Origin: Homoserinibacter sp. YIM 151385
Lineage (GTDB): Bacteria > Actinomycetota > Actinomycetes > Actinomycetales > Microbacteriaceae
DNA: 64,000 nt
Assembly: GCF_027912415.1 (NCBI RefSeq)
Contig: NZ_CP115175.1
Span: 682,001-746,000, forward strand
Reading direction: 5' to 3'
Numbering within the stretch: the stretch's first letter is position 1; each line of letters begins with the position of its first letter. The notes beneath the pieces were generated by a model that was given only the letters and a program-made list of their open reading frames with translations, made no database searches and was not told the DNA's origin. Below, one piece after another: positions 19,925-27,382 of this stretch. Both the position numbers and the translations under genes were made by a program.

Positions 19925-20319
19925 GACGCCGCATCCCCCTCGGGCGAGCCGAGCACCGGGCGCAGCGGGTCCTCGTCGAAGCAGGCGTGCGATCCGGTGT
20001 GGCAGGCGGGGCCGAGCTGGTGCACCGTGAGGAGCAGCGCGTCGCCGTCGCAGTCGAGGGCCGCGCCCCGCACGTACTGCCGGTGGCCGCTCGTGTCGCC
20101 CTTGCGCCAGTACTCCTGCCGGCTCCGCGACCAGAAGGTCACGCGGCCCTCCGTGAGCGTGCGGCGCAGCGCCTCGGCGTCCATGTAGCCGAGCATGAGC
20201 ACGTCGCGGCTCGACTCCTCCTGCACGATCGCGGGCAGCAGGCCGTCCGGATTCCAGGCGACTCGGGCGATGACGGCCTCGGGCGCGTCGTCGGTGTCGC
20301 TGTCGTGCGTCCAGCTCAT
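19921..20319 (-). CDS. hisI: Phosphoribosyl-AMP cyclohydrolase
   Basis: A 132-residue zinc enzyme that opens the purine ring of phosphoribosyl-AMP, the third step of histidine synthesis. It shows the WSRSRQEYW segment, the Asp cluster DCDGD (Mg binding) and the cysteines of [11 protein letters not shown] (zinc). HisE is a separate gene, as usual in Actinobacteria. The ATG overlaps the hisF stop as ATGA, and its own stop overlaps the next gene in the same way. Confidence 0.95.
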   Translation of the reverse strand: MSWTHDSDTDDAPEAVIARVAWNPDGLLPAIVQEESSRDVLMLGYMDAEALRRTLTEGRVTFWSRSRQEYWRKGDTSGHRQYVRGAALDCDGDALLLTVHQLGPACHTGSHACFDEDPLRPVLGSPEGDAAS

Positions 20320-21077
20320 CGCACCTCGATCCCCTCCGCGGCGATCGCCGCCTTCACCTGCCCGATCGTGAGCTCGCCGTCGTGGAACACGGATGCGGCG
20401 AGCACGGCGTCCGCGCCCGCCCGGATCGCGGGGGCGAAGTGCTCGAGGGCGCCCGCGCCGCCGCTCGCGATGACGGGGACCGTGCTCAGCTCGCGCATCG
20501 CGGCCGTGAGCTCCAGGTCGAAGCCGTCCTTCGTGCCGTCGGCGTCGATCGAGTTGACGAGCAGCTCTCCCGCACCGCGCTCGATCGCCTCGCGGGCCCA
20601 GTCGAGCGCGTCCAGATCCGTCTCCGTCCGACCGCCGTGGGTCGTCACGACGAAGCCGCTCGGCATCCGCTCGCTCCGCTGCACGTCGAGGCTCAGCACC
20701 AGCACCTGCGCGCCGAAGCGGTCGGCGATCTCGCCGAGCAGGGCGGGGCGCGCGATCGCCGCGCTGTTGACGCCGATCTTGTCGGCGCCCGAGGCGAGGA
20801 GCCGCGCCACGTCCTCCGGCGAGCGGACGCCGCCGCCGACCGTGAGCGGGATGAAGACCTGCTCGGCCGTGCGGGCCACCATCTCGTAGGTGGTCTCGCG
20901 CGCATCCACCGTCGCCGTCACGTCGAGGAAGGTCAGCTCATCGGCCCCCTGCTCGGCGTAGCGTCGAGCGAGCTGGACCGGATCCCCCGCATCGCGGAGG
21001 CCCTTGAAGTTGATCCCCTTGACGACGCGGCCGTCCGCGACGTCGAGGCACGGGATCACCCGGGTGACGATCGCCAT
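20316..21077 (-). CDS. hisF: Imidazole glycerol phosphate synthase subunit HisF
   Basis: A 253-residue TIM barrel that uses ammonia delivered by HisH to form imidazole glycerol phosphate and AICAR. The catalytic Asp12 lies in [13 protein letters not shown], the phosphate loops VGGGVRS and ASGGAG are intact, and FLDVTAT is present. The partner gene hisH is not in the window. It lies one base after the hisG stop and overlaps hisI. Confidence 0.96.
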   Translation of the reverse strand: MAIVTRVIPCLDVADGRVVKGINFKGLRDAGDPVQLARRYAEQGADELTFLDVTATVDARETTYEMVARTAEQVFIPLTVGGGVRSPEDVARLLASGADKIGVNSAAIARPALLGEIADRFGAQVLVLSLDVQRSERMPSGFVVTTHGGRTETDLDALDWAREAIERGAGELLVNSIDADGTKDGFDLELTAAMRELSTVPVIASGGAGALEHFAPAIRAGADAVLAASVFHDGELTIGQVKAAIAAEGIEVR

Positions 21078-21078
21078 G

Positions 21079-21918
21079 TCAGATCCTGGCGGCGGTGATG
21101 GGGCTCACGAGAATCGCGCGCGCCCCCAGCTCGTAGAGCTCGTCCATGATCTGGTTCGTGTCGGCGCGCGACACCATGACCCGCACGGCCACCCAGCCGC
21201 TCTCGCGGAGCGGCGAGACCGTCGGCGACTCCAGTCCTGGCGCGATCGCCGAGGCGGGCTCGACCAGCTCGGCGGGGAGGTCGTAGTCCATCATCACGTA
21301 CTGGTGCGCGACCATGACGCCCTGGATGCGGCGGCGGAAGGTGCGCAGCCCGGCGAGCTCGGCGTCGGCCGCGATGAGCACGGCGCTCGACTCGAGGATG
21401 ACGGGACCGAAGATGTCGAGGCCCTGCTTGCGGAGGGTCGTCCCCGTCTCGACGACGTCGGCGACCGCATCCGCGACCCCCAGGCGCACGGCCGACTCGA
21501 CCGCGCCGTCGAGGCGCACGACCGTCGCATCCACGCCCTCGCGGGCGAGGAAGTCGGCGACGAGCCCGTCGTAGCTGGTCGCGACCCGGCGCCCGGCCAG
21601 GTCGCCGAGCTCCGCGAACGCGCCGATGGGCCCCGCGAAGCGGAAGGTCGAGGCGCCGAAGTCGAGCGCCTCGATCTCGGTGGCCGCGGAGTGCGAGTCG
21701 AGGAGGAGGTCGCGACCCGTGATGCCGACGTCCAGCGCGCCGGAGCCGACGTAGGTCGCGATGTCGCGGGGGCGGAGGTAGAAGAACTCGACGCCGTTGC
21801 GCGGGTCGGAGACGATGAGCTCCTTCGAGTCCCGGCGGGTCGCGTAGCCGGCCTCGTGGAGCATCTGGACGGCGGTCTCGGAGAGCGTGCCCTTGTTCGG
21901 CACGGCGATGCGGAGCAT
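21079..21918 (-). CDS. hisG: ATP phosphoribosyltransferase
   Basis: A 279-residue enzyme for the first committed step of histidine synthesis. It is the long, hexameric form: the catalytic region carries [12 protein letters not shown] and the [13 protein letters not shown] loop, and the C-terminal domain (about 205-279, SPTVSPL, then AILVSPI) is the ACT-like histidine-binding regulatory domain. Feedback inhibition by histidine is expected for this form. It starts 43 bases after hisE. Confidence 0.95.
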   Translation of the reverse strand: MLRIAVPNKGTLSETAVQMLHEAGYATRRDSKELIVSDPRNGVEFFYLRPRDIATYVGSGALDVGITGRDLLLDSHSAATEIEALDFGASTFRFAGPIGAFAELGDLAGRRVATSYDGLVADFLAREGVDATVVRLDGAVESAVRLGVADAVADVVETGTTLRKQGLDIFGPVILESSAVLIAADAELAGLRTFRRRIQGVMVAHQYVMMDYDLPAELVEPASAIAPGLESPTVSPLRESGWVAVRVMVSRADTNQIMDELYELGARAILVSPITAARI

Positions 21919-21961
21919 GACGCTGCTTTCTGGAATGGGGTGGACGGAGGGGACGGGCCGA

Positions 21962-22225
21962 TCAGAGATGTCGGTACACGTCCGCCGGCGTCAGGCCCTT
22001 CGCGAGCATGAGCACCTGCAGGTGGTAGAGCAGCTGCGAGATCTCCTCGGCCGCCTCGTCGTCGCTCTGGTACTCGGCCGCCATCCACACCTCGGCGGCC
22101 TCCTCCACGATCTTCTTGCCGATCGCGTGGACGCCGGCGTCGAGCTCGGCGACCGTGCCCGAGCCCGCGGGGCGGGTGCGGGCCTTCTCGGTCAGCGCCT
22201 CGAAGAGGGCGTCGAAGGTCTTCAC
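21962..22225 (-). CDS. hisE: Phosphoribosyl-ATP diphosphatase
   Basis: An 87-residue all-helical MazG-like enzyme that removes diphosphate from phosphoribosyl-ATP. The metal-binding residues lie in [13 protein letters not shown] and the second Glu/Asp helix. GTG 22225 was chosen because GGGG precedes it and homology begins there; an upstream in-frame start at 22255 lies in a terminator stem. In many Actinobacteria rpe neighbours hisE; here three other genes separate them. Confidence 0.92.
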   Translation of the reverse strand: MKTFDALFEALTEKARTRPAGSGTVAELDAGVHAIGKKIVEEAAEVWMAAEYQSDDEAAEEISQLLYHLQVLMLAKGLTPADVYRHL

Positions 22226-22233
22226 GATCCCCA

Positions 22234-22239
22234 AGGGTA
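22234..22239 (-). promoter_or_regulatory. Candidate -10 element of hisE
   Basis: Minus strand TACCCT, eight bases before the GTG start and immediately after a strong terminator, so a promoter is needed here. The spacing is slightly long for a leaderless start. Confidence 0.3.
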
Positions 22240-22250
22240 TCGCGCCCGGA

Positions 22251-22290
22251 CGCACGAGGAGCGCCGCCCGCGGGCGGCGCTCCTCGTGCG
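22251..22290. terminator. Perfect 19-base-arm terminator after fkpA
   Basis: Arms at 22251-22269 and 22272-22290 are perfectly complementary with only two bases at the centre. It lies between the fkpA stop and hisE on the minus strand and should insulate the his-trp run from genes upstream. Confidence 0.85.
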
Positions 22291-22308
22291 GCGGAGAGCG
22301 GAGCGGTC

Positions 22309-22677
22309 CTACTGGACGCCGAGCAGGTCGATCACGAAGACGAGCGTGCGGCCCGAGAGCCGGTGGCCGCCGCCCGCGGGGCCGTAGGCGAGGTGCGGCG
22401 GGCAGACCAGCTGGCGCCGTCCGCCGACCTTCATGCCCGGGATGCCGTCCTGCCAGCCCTTGATGAGCCCGCGCAGCGGGAACTGGATCGACTGGCCGCG
22501 GCTCCAGCTCGAGTCGAACTCCTCGCCCGACTCGAAGTCGACGCCGAGGTAGTGCACGTCGACGGTCGCGCCGGGGGCGGCCTCGGGGCCGTCGCCGATC
22601 TCGAGGTCGGTGATGACGAGCTCCTCGGGGGCGGGCCCCTCGATGAACTCGATCTCGGGCTTGGTCTTGTCAGTCAT
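22309..22677 (-). CDS. FKBP-type peptidyl-prolyl cis-trans isomerase
   Basis: A 122-residue single-domain FKBP that speeds proline isomerisation during folding. The core holds [38 protein letters not shown] and the final FVIDLLGV. There is no signal peptide, so it acts in the cytoplasm. The ATG was chosen over a longer frame that has no domain content. It is bounded on the 3' side by a perfect terminator and lies next to two lower-GC unknown genes. Confidence 0.93.
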   Translation of the reverse strand: MTDKTKPEIEFIEGPAPEELVITDLEIGDGPEAAPGATVDVHYLGVDFESGEEFDSSWSRGQSIQFPLRGLIKGWQDGIPGMKVGGRRQLVCPPHLAYGPAGGGHRLSGRTLVFVIDLLGVQ

Positions 22678-22735
22678 GCGACCAGTCAAGCAGACCGCGC
22701 CGACACGGGCCGTCGCTCCGGCTGGGAGGCAGAGG

Positions 22736-23461
22736 TCATTCCGCTGACGGAGTCTCGAGCACCGGCACGACGACTCCGGCCTCCTGGCGCTCCTCCGGCG
22801 TCGACATGAAGGCGTTCGCCTCCCAGTCGACCTCGGCGAACCTCCGCCGGACGAGCTCCGCGCTGTCCGCGGCGTCGAACGGGGTCGAGAGGTCGAAGCA
22901 TTCGCGCGGCACCAGCGGCTCGGCCGCCTGCCAGTCGAACTCGACGTCCTCCTCGTCCTCCGGGACGGCGGGGAACGAGCGCTCGAGACGGTCGAGCACC
23001 GCATCGCGCCACGCGAGGTATCCGGCGTCCCGCGGAACGATGAGCTGCGCCAGCGTCGAAAGCCATGCGGCGTTCTCGGCCGGCTCCGCGCCCTCGAAAT
23101 GCAGGGCGTCGTTGAGCAACATCATGGTCAAGTGCAGCGGCCCGCGCACGGGGCCCGTCCACTCCTCATCGGCGAACTCCATGTAGGGGCAGCACGAGAA
23201 GTGCACGGTCCCGAGCCAGGCCGCCTCGAGGTAGTCCCTCAGCCAGGTGTCGGAGTCGAGCTCGTCCAGGGTGAACACGATCCATTCGCCGATCGCGACC
23301 CCCAGCGCGAGCTGAGCCCGACGCGCCAGGGGGCCGAGGCGCGACGCCACGACCTCGTCACCGGGCTCGTAGGCCGCAACGGGGTCTCGATCCTCCCAGT
23401 GCCACGACACCGGCGATCCGGCGGCGATGGGGCGGACATGTGCGGGGCGATACAGCGTCAT
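22736..23461 (-). CDS. Unknown protein, first of a paralogous pair
   Basis: A 241-residue soluble, acidic protein that I do not recognise. It is related over its length to the next gene. Shared landmarks, in order, are AIGEW and AIGAAEW, AAWLGTV and AAWAGSV, GPVRGP and RRGPV, LLNDAL and LVEDAL, EPLVPRECFD and EPVPREVLD, and a final TPEE and TPDE. There are no signal peptide, membrane helix or catalytic motifs. ATG 23461 has an excellent AAAGGA site. Local GC is about 62 percent against about 77 percent in adjacent core sequence (counted on sample lines). A tandem immunity-like or stress gene is possible but unproven. Confidence 0.7.
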   Translation of the reverse strand: MTLYRPAHVRPIAAGSPVSWHWEDRDPVAAYEPGDEVVASRLGPLARRAQLALGVAIGEWIVFTLDELDSDTWLRDYLEAAWLGTVHFSCCPYMEFADEEWTGPVRGPLHLTMMLLNDALHFEGAEPAENAAWLSTLAQLIVPRDAGYLAWRDAVLDRLERSFPAVPEDEEDVEFDWQAAEPLVPRECFDLSTPFDAADSAELVRRRFAEVDWEANAFMSTPEERQEAGVVVPVLETPSAE

Positions 23462-23548
23462 GGGCGTCCTTTGTTCGTGCGCCGTGCCGGCGCGGCCTGG
23501 ATGAGTGGACAGCAGGCCCGTGCGCACCTGACCCGCGAGCGGCGGAGA

Positions 23549-24250
23549 TCACGGGAGCCGGTAGGGAGTGCCCTCGAAGCCCGCCGCGATCAGCTCGTCC
23601 GGCGTCCGCAGGTAGCGGTTCTCGGAGGGCACCAGCTCCCCCAGGAATCTGGCCAGGTGCTCGCGCTCGCTGCCGCGCTCGAACTCCGTGGTCGTGTCGA
23701 GCACCTCGCGTGGCACCGGCTCGCCCTTGATGTCCGCCTCATCGGCCGGGTAGAGCTCGACGAGCCTCGCGACGACCATCCGCACCCACGCATCGAACGG
23801 CTTCCGGTCCGGCGAGACCAGCTTGGCAAGTTGGTAGGAATAGACCGCCACGTGGAAGAGATGCTGCGCCCGCGGCGTGTCGTAGGAGCGCAGCGCGTCT
23901 TCCACGAGCTCCATCGCGGCCAGCAACACACCGTCGACAGGCCCACGCCGCTCCTCGAACTCGGCTTCAGGCGGCATCGCGACGTAGCGTATGTCGACTG
24001 AGCCCGCCCACGCGGCCGTGACCATCTGGAGCGGAGCGTCGAAATCGCTCATCCCCTCGAACCGCCACATGGTCCACTCCGCTGCACCGATCGCGAACGC
24101 CAAGCGCGCGCTCACGGACATCTGCACGAGACGCGCAGCGAGCTTGGGATTCTCCACCTCGAAATCGGCCGTCGACTTGATGCCGTGATCTGCCGGCCAG
24201 CCGAGGGCTCCGGACGTTCGGATGTGCGGCGGGGCGGTGAGCATCGACAT
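23549..24250 (-). CDS. Unknown protein, second of the paralogous pair
   Basis: A 233-residue soluble protein paralogous to its downstream neighbour. It has the same order of landmarks: FAIGAAEW, AAWAGSV, RRGPVDG, AMELVEDAL, FDAWVRMVVARL, EPVPREVLD, VPSENRYL and TPDE. No known domain, signal peptide or transmembrane segment is visible. Two ATGs (24250 and 24244) are possible and neither has a clear ribosome-binding site; TAGCCT ends eight bases upstream of the first. Sampled GC is 60-62 percent, lower than the flanks, which suggests acquisition. It lies 87 bases before its paralog and downstream of rpe. Confidence 0.65.
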   Translation of the reverse strand: MSMLTAPPHIRTSGALGWPADHGIKSTADFEVENPKLAARLVQMSVSARLAFAIGAAEWTMWRFEGMSDFDAPLQMVTAAWAGSVDIRYVAMPPEAEFEERRGPVDGVLLAAMELVEDALRSYDTPRAQHLFHVAVYSYQLAKLVSPDRKPFDAWVRMVVARLVELYPADEADIKGEPVPREVLDTTTEFERGSEREHLARFLGELVPSENRYLRTPDELIAAGFEGTPYRLP

Positions 24251-24293
24251 GGCAGGCGAGGCTACCGCGTGGCGCTGATCTCTCGTCACGGCC

Positions 24294-24302
24294 TGTGGAC
24301 AA
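24294..24302 (-). other. Isolated perfect DnaA-box-like 9-mer
   Basis: Minus strand TTGTCCACA, identical to the actinobacterial DnaA-box consensus, in the 116-base spacer between rpe and the paralog pair. Only one copy is seen, so this is not an origin. Confidence 0.35.
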
Positions 24303-24366
24303 CCCGCGCCGGGGCTCCGCGGCGGCGTGCGGCGCCGGCGACCGCATCAACGGCATTCGCCTCGAC

Positions 24367-25029
24367 TCAGTGGCTGTGCGCGGCCGCGGCGGCGCGCAGC
24401 TCCGCGATCGCGGCGCCGGGATCGGGCGTCGCGTAGACGCTCGAGCCCGCGACGAAGGTGTCGGCGCCGGCCGCCGAGGCGGCCGCGATCGTCTCGACGG
24501 TGATGCCGCCGTCCACCTGGAGCCAGACGTCGAGCCCCGCGCCGCGCACCGCATCCCGCACGGCCGAGACCTTCGGCATCATGTCGGCCATGAACGACTG
24601 CCCGCCGAAGCCGGGCTCGACCGTCATGACGAGGATCTGGTCGAACTCCTCGAGGAGCTCCAGATAGGGGGCGACGTCCGTGCCCGGCTTGATGCCGAGG
24701 CCGGCGCGCGCGCCGATCGAGCGCAGGCGCCGCGCGAGCGACACCGGGTCGGCGGCCGCCTCCGCGTGGAAGGTCACCGAGTGCGCGCCGAGCTCCGCGT
24801 AGTCGGGAGCCCAGCGGTCCGGGTCCTCGATCATGAGGTGCACGTCGAGCGGCACGGGCGAGGTCGCCTGCACGCGCTCCACCATGGCAGGCCCGAAGGT
24901 GAGGTTCGGGACGAAGTGGTTGTCCATGACGTCGACGTGGACGAGATCGGCCGAGGCGATCCGCTGCAGCTCCGACTCCATGTTCGCGAAGTCGGCGGAC
25001 AGGATGCTCGGCTCGATGCGCACAGTCAC
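24367..25029 (-). CDS. rpe: Ribulose-phosphate 3-epimerase
   Basis: A 220-residue TIM-barrel epimerase that interconverts ribulose 5-phosphate and xylulose 5-phosphate. Conserved pieces are EPSILSADF, HVDVMDNHFVPN, DVHLMIEDP, TVEPGFGGQSFM and the late DGGI and GSSVY phosphate loops, with the catalytic Asp pair in the VMD and VDGG segments. The GTG start follows TAGGCT by six bases, and that hexamer overlaps the rsmB stop codon. The rsmB-rpe order matches M. tuberculosis. Confidence 0.95.
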   Translation of the reverse strand: MTVRIEPSILSADFANMESELQRIASADLVHVDVMDNHFVPNLTFGPAMVERVQATSPVPLDVHLMIEDPDRWAPDYAELGAHSVTFHAEAAADPVSLARRLRSIGARAGLGIKPGTDVAPYLELLEEFDQILVMTVEPGFGGQSFMADMMPKVSAVRDAVRGAGLDVWLQVDGGITVETIAAASAAGADTFVAGSSVYATPDPGAAIAELRAAAAAHSH

Positions 25030-25035
25030 GCCGCC

Positions 25036-25041
25036 AGCCTA
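25036..25041 (-). promoter_or_regulatory. -10 element of rpe, leaderless type, overlapping the rsmB stop
   Basis: Minus strand TAGGCT, six bases (GGCGGC), then GTG. Its first three bases are the TAG stop of rsmB, so read-through and a private start can both feed rpe. Confidence 0.5.
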
Positions 25042-26424
25042 GGGCTCGGTCGTGAGCAGCTGGACGAACATCGCGTCCGTCCCGTGCCGGTGCGGCCAGA
25101 GCTGCGCCGCCGGACCGGAGCCGAGCCCGAGCGGGCGGACGGCGACCGACTCGAGGACCGCGGGCGTGTCGAGCGCCGTGAGGCCCGCGTGGCGCTCGAG
25201 GGCGGCAACCACGATCCCGCGCGTCTCCTCGAGGTGCGGCGAGCAGGTCACATAGGCGAGCAGGCCGCCCGGCCTGAGCGCGGCGACCGCCGAGTCGAGG
25301 AGCTCGGCCTGGAGGGCGGCGAGCTCGGCGACATCCTCGGGCGACTTGCGCCAGCGCGCCTCGGGGCGGCGGCGCAGGGCCCCGAGGCCCGTGCACGGCG
25401 CATCGAGCAGGATGCGATCGAAGCGCCCGGGGAGCTCCCGGCCGAATCGGCGGCCGTCGCCCACGAGCACCTCGGGCGCGGGGTCGAGCGCCGCGAGCGC
25501 CTTCCGGACGAGCTCCGCGCGGGTCGGCGCGACCTCGTTCGCCATGAGCACCGCCCCGTGCTCGGCCGCCTCCGCGGCGAGCAGCGCGGCCTTCCCGCCG
25601 GGGCCCGCGCACATGTCGAGCCAGCGCTCCCCCGGCTGCACCTCGCGAGCGCGGCTGAGCGCGAGGGCCGCGAGCTGCGACCCCTCGTCCTGGACGCGCG
25701 CCCGGCCGCGCCGCACCTCGGGGATCCGCCCGGGGTCGCCGCCCGAGAGCACGACCCCGACGGGCGAGACGCCGCCCGCCTCGGCGCGCTCGCCGAGCTC
25801 CTCGACGAGGGAGGCCGGAACGCTCAGCCCGGGGAGGGCCGCCAGCGCGACGCGGGGCGAGACGTTGTCGGCCTCGAGCAGCGCCGCGATCTCCTCGCCG
25901 CGACCCTCCGCATCCAGCGCCGCCTGCAGGGCGTCGACGATCCAACGGGGGTGGGCGTGCTCGATCGCGAGGCGGCGGGCGCCCTTGAGCTTCTCGAGCG
26001 CCTGCGCCATCCACTCCTCGGCGCTCCGCCTCGAGAGCGTGCGCAGGGTGCCGTTCACGAATCCCGCGGCCCGCGGGTGCCCGGCCTCGCGGACGAGCTC
26101 GACGCTCTCGCCGACGGCCGCGTGCGAGGCCACCCGCATCCCGAGCAGCTGATGCGCGCCGAGTCGCAGCACATCGAGCACGGCCGGGTCGATGTCGACG
26201 ACGGGGCGGGCGGTCACGATCGCGAGGATGCGGTCGTAGGTCCCGAGGCGGCGGAGCGTCCCGTAGGCGAGCTCGGTCGCGAAGGCCGCGTCCTTCGCGT
26301 CGAGCTCGGCCTCGACGATGTACCTCGGCAGGATCAGGTTCGCGTAGGCGTCGTCCTCGCGGACCGCCTCGAGCACCGCGAAGGCGACCCGGCGGCTCGG
26401 CTGCACCCGCTCGCCGGCGGTCAC
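25039..26424 (-). CDS. rsmB: 16S rRNA (cytosine-967-C5) methyltransferase
   Basis: A 461-residue RsmB/Fmu protein. The N-terminal NusB-like RNA-binding domain (about 8-150) is followed by the SAM-dependent methyltransferase. The SAM loop is LDMCAGPGGKAALL, with catalytic DAPCTGLGALRRRPEARW and the second cysteine in CSPHLEETRGIV. It methylates C967 of 16S rRNA. The GTG start overlaps the fmt stop as GTGA, so it is translated together with fmt. Confidence 0.94.
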   Translation of the reverse strand: MTAGERVQPSRRVAFAVLEAVREDDAYANLILPRYIVEAELDAKDAAFATELAYGTLRRLGTYDRILAIVTARPVVDIDPAVLDVLRLGAHQLLGMRVASHAAVGESVELVREAGHPRAAGFVNGTLRTLSRRSAEEWMAQALEKLKGARRLAIEHAHPRWIVDALQAALDAEGRGEEIAALLEADNVSPRVALAALPGLSVPASLVEELGERAEAGGVSPVGVVLSGGDPGRIPEVRRGRARVQDEGSQLAALALSRAREVQPGERWLDMCAGPGGKAALLAAEAAEHGAVLMANEVAPTRAELVRKALAALDPAPEVLVGDGRRFGRELPGRFDRILLDAPCTGLGALRRRPEARWRKSPEDVAELAALQAELLDSAVAALRPGGLLAYVTCSPHLEETRGIVVAALERHAGLTALDTPAVLESVAVRPLGLGSGPAAQLWPHRHGTDAMFVQLLTTEP

Positions 26425-27341
26425 GACAGCACCGCCGAGCCGCCGAGGCCGCGCATCCAGTCGGCCGCGGGCATCGCCCGCCGCCCGGCGGGGAGGACCG
26501 TGCGGAGCTCGAGCGCGCCGTCCCCCGTGCCGAGGACGACCACGCGGCCGCGCGACTCGACCCGGCCGGGCGGCAGGCCCGCGACGTCGTGCGCGAGGCC
26601 CGCGTCCAGGATCTTGAGTCGCGCGCCATCGAGCTCGGCGAAGGCGCCGGGCTCGGGCGTGGTCCCGCGGATCTGGGCGTCGAGCTGCGCCGCGGTGCGC
26701 GTCAGGTCGAGTCGGCCGTCGGCGAGCTCGAGCTTCGGCGCGAGACTCGGCTCGCCCGTCTGCGGCACCGCGGCGGCCGTGCCGTCGGCGAGCCCGGCGA
26801 CGACGCCCGCGAGGAGCTCCGCGCCGGAGACCGCGAGCTGCCCGAGGAGCGCACCGGCCGTCTGGCGGCGGCCGATGGGCGTGCGCTGCGAGGCGAAGAC
26901 GGGACCCGCATCCAGCTCCTCCACGAGCTGGAACACGGCGGCGCCCGTCTCCTCCTCGCCCGCCATGATCGCGCGCTGCACGGGCGCCGCCCCGCGCCAG
27001 CTCGGCAGGAGGGAGAAGTGCAGGTTGATCCAGCCGAGGCGGGGCGCCGAGAGCAGCGGCTCGCGGACCAGGCCGCCGAAGGCGACGATGACGCCGAGAT
27101 CCGCGTCGAGCGCCTGGAGCTCCTCCGCGACGGGGCCGAGCCGCAGGGTCTTGACGACGGGCAGGCCCAGCTCCTCCGCGGCATCCGCGACGGGCGTCGC
27201 CGTGAGGACGCGCTTGCGTCCCTGCGGGGTGTCGGCGCGGGTCACGACCGCGGCCACCTCGTGCTCGGAGGCGGCGAGCCGGCGGAGGCTCGGGACGGCC
27301 GCGGCAGGGCTGCCGGCGAAGATCAGGCGGAGCGGAGGCAC
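26421..27341 (-). CDS. fmt: Methionyl-tRNA formyltransferase
   Basis: A 306-residue enzyme that formylates initiator Met-tRNA using 10-formyltetrahydrofolate. The Rossmann N-terminal domain begins LRLIFAGSP. The catalytic triad lies in NLHFSLLPSWRGAAPVQ (Asn, His) and ELDAGPV (Asp). The C-terminal OB-fold tRNA-binding domain covers about 205-306. The GTG start is 41 bases after priA, and the gene is coupled to rsmB by a 4-base overlap. Confidence 0.95.
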   Translation of the reverse strand: MPPLRLIFAGSPAAAVPSLRRLAASEHEVAAVVTRADTPQGRKRVLTATPVADAAEELGLPVVKTLRLGPVAEELQALDADLGVIVAFGGLVREPLLSAPRLGWINLHFSLLPSWRGAAPVQRAIMAGEEETGAAVFQLVEELDAGPVFASQRTPIGRRQTAGALLGQLAVSGAELLAGVVAGLADGTAAAVPQTGEPSLAPKLELADGRLDLTRTAAQLDAQIRGTTPEPGAFAELDGARLKILDAGLAHDVAGLPPGRVESRGRVVVLGTGDGALELRTVLPAGRRAMPAADWMRGLGGSAVLS

Positions 27342-27382
27342 CCGACGATTCTGCCGCACCCGGTGGCACGCGGTGACGCCCG

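Noticed and set aside
22226-22255. Upstream start for hisE at 22255
   Set aside because: The extra codons come from the terminator stem and are not part of the HisE fold; GTG 22225 has GGGG upstream.
24251-24366. Replication origin suggested by the DnaA box
   Set aside because: There is one box only, no AT-rich unwinding element, and no dnaA or dnaN nearby.
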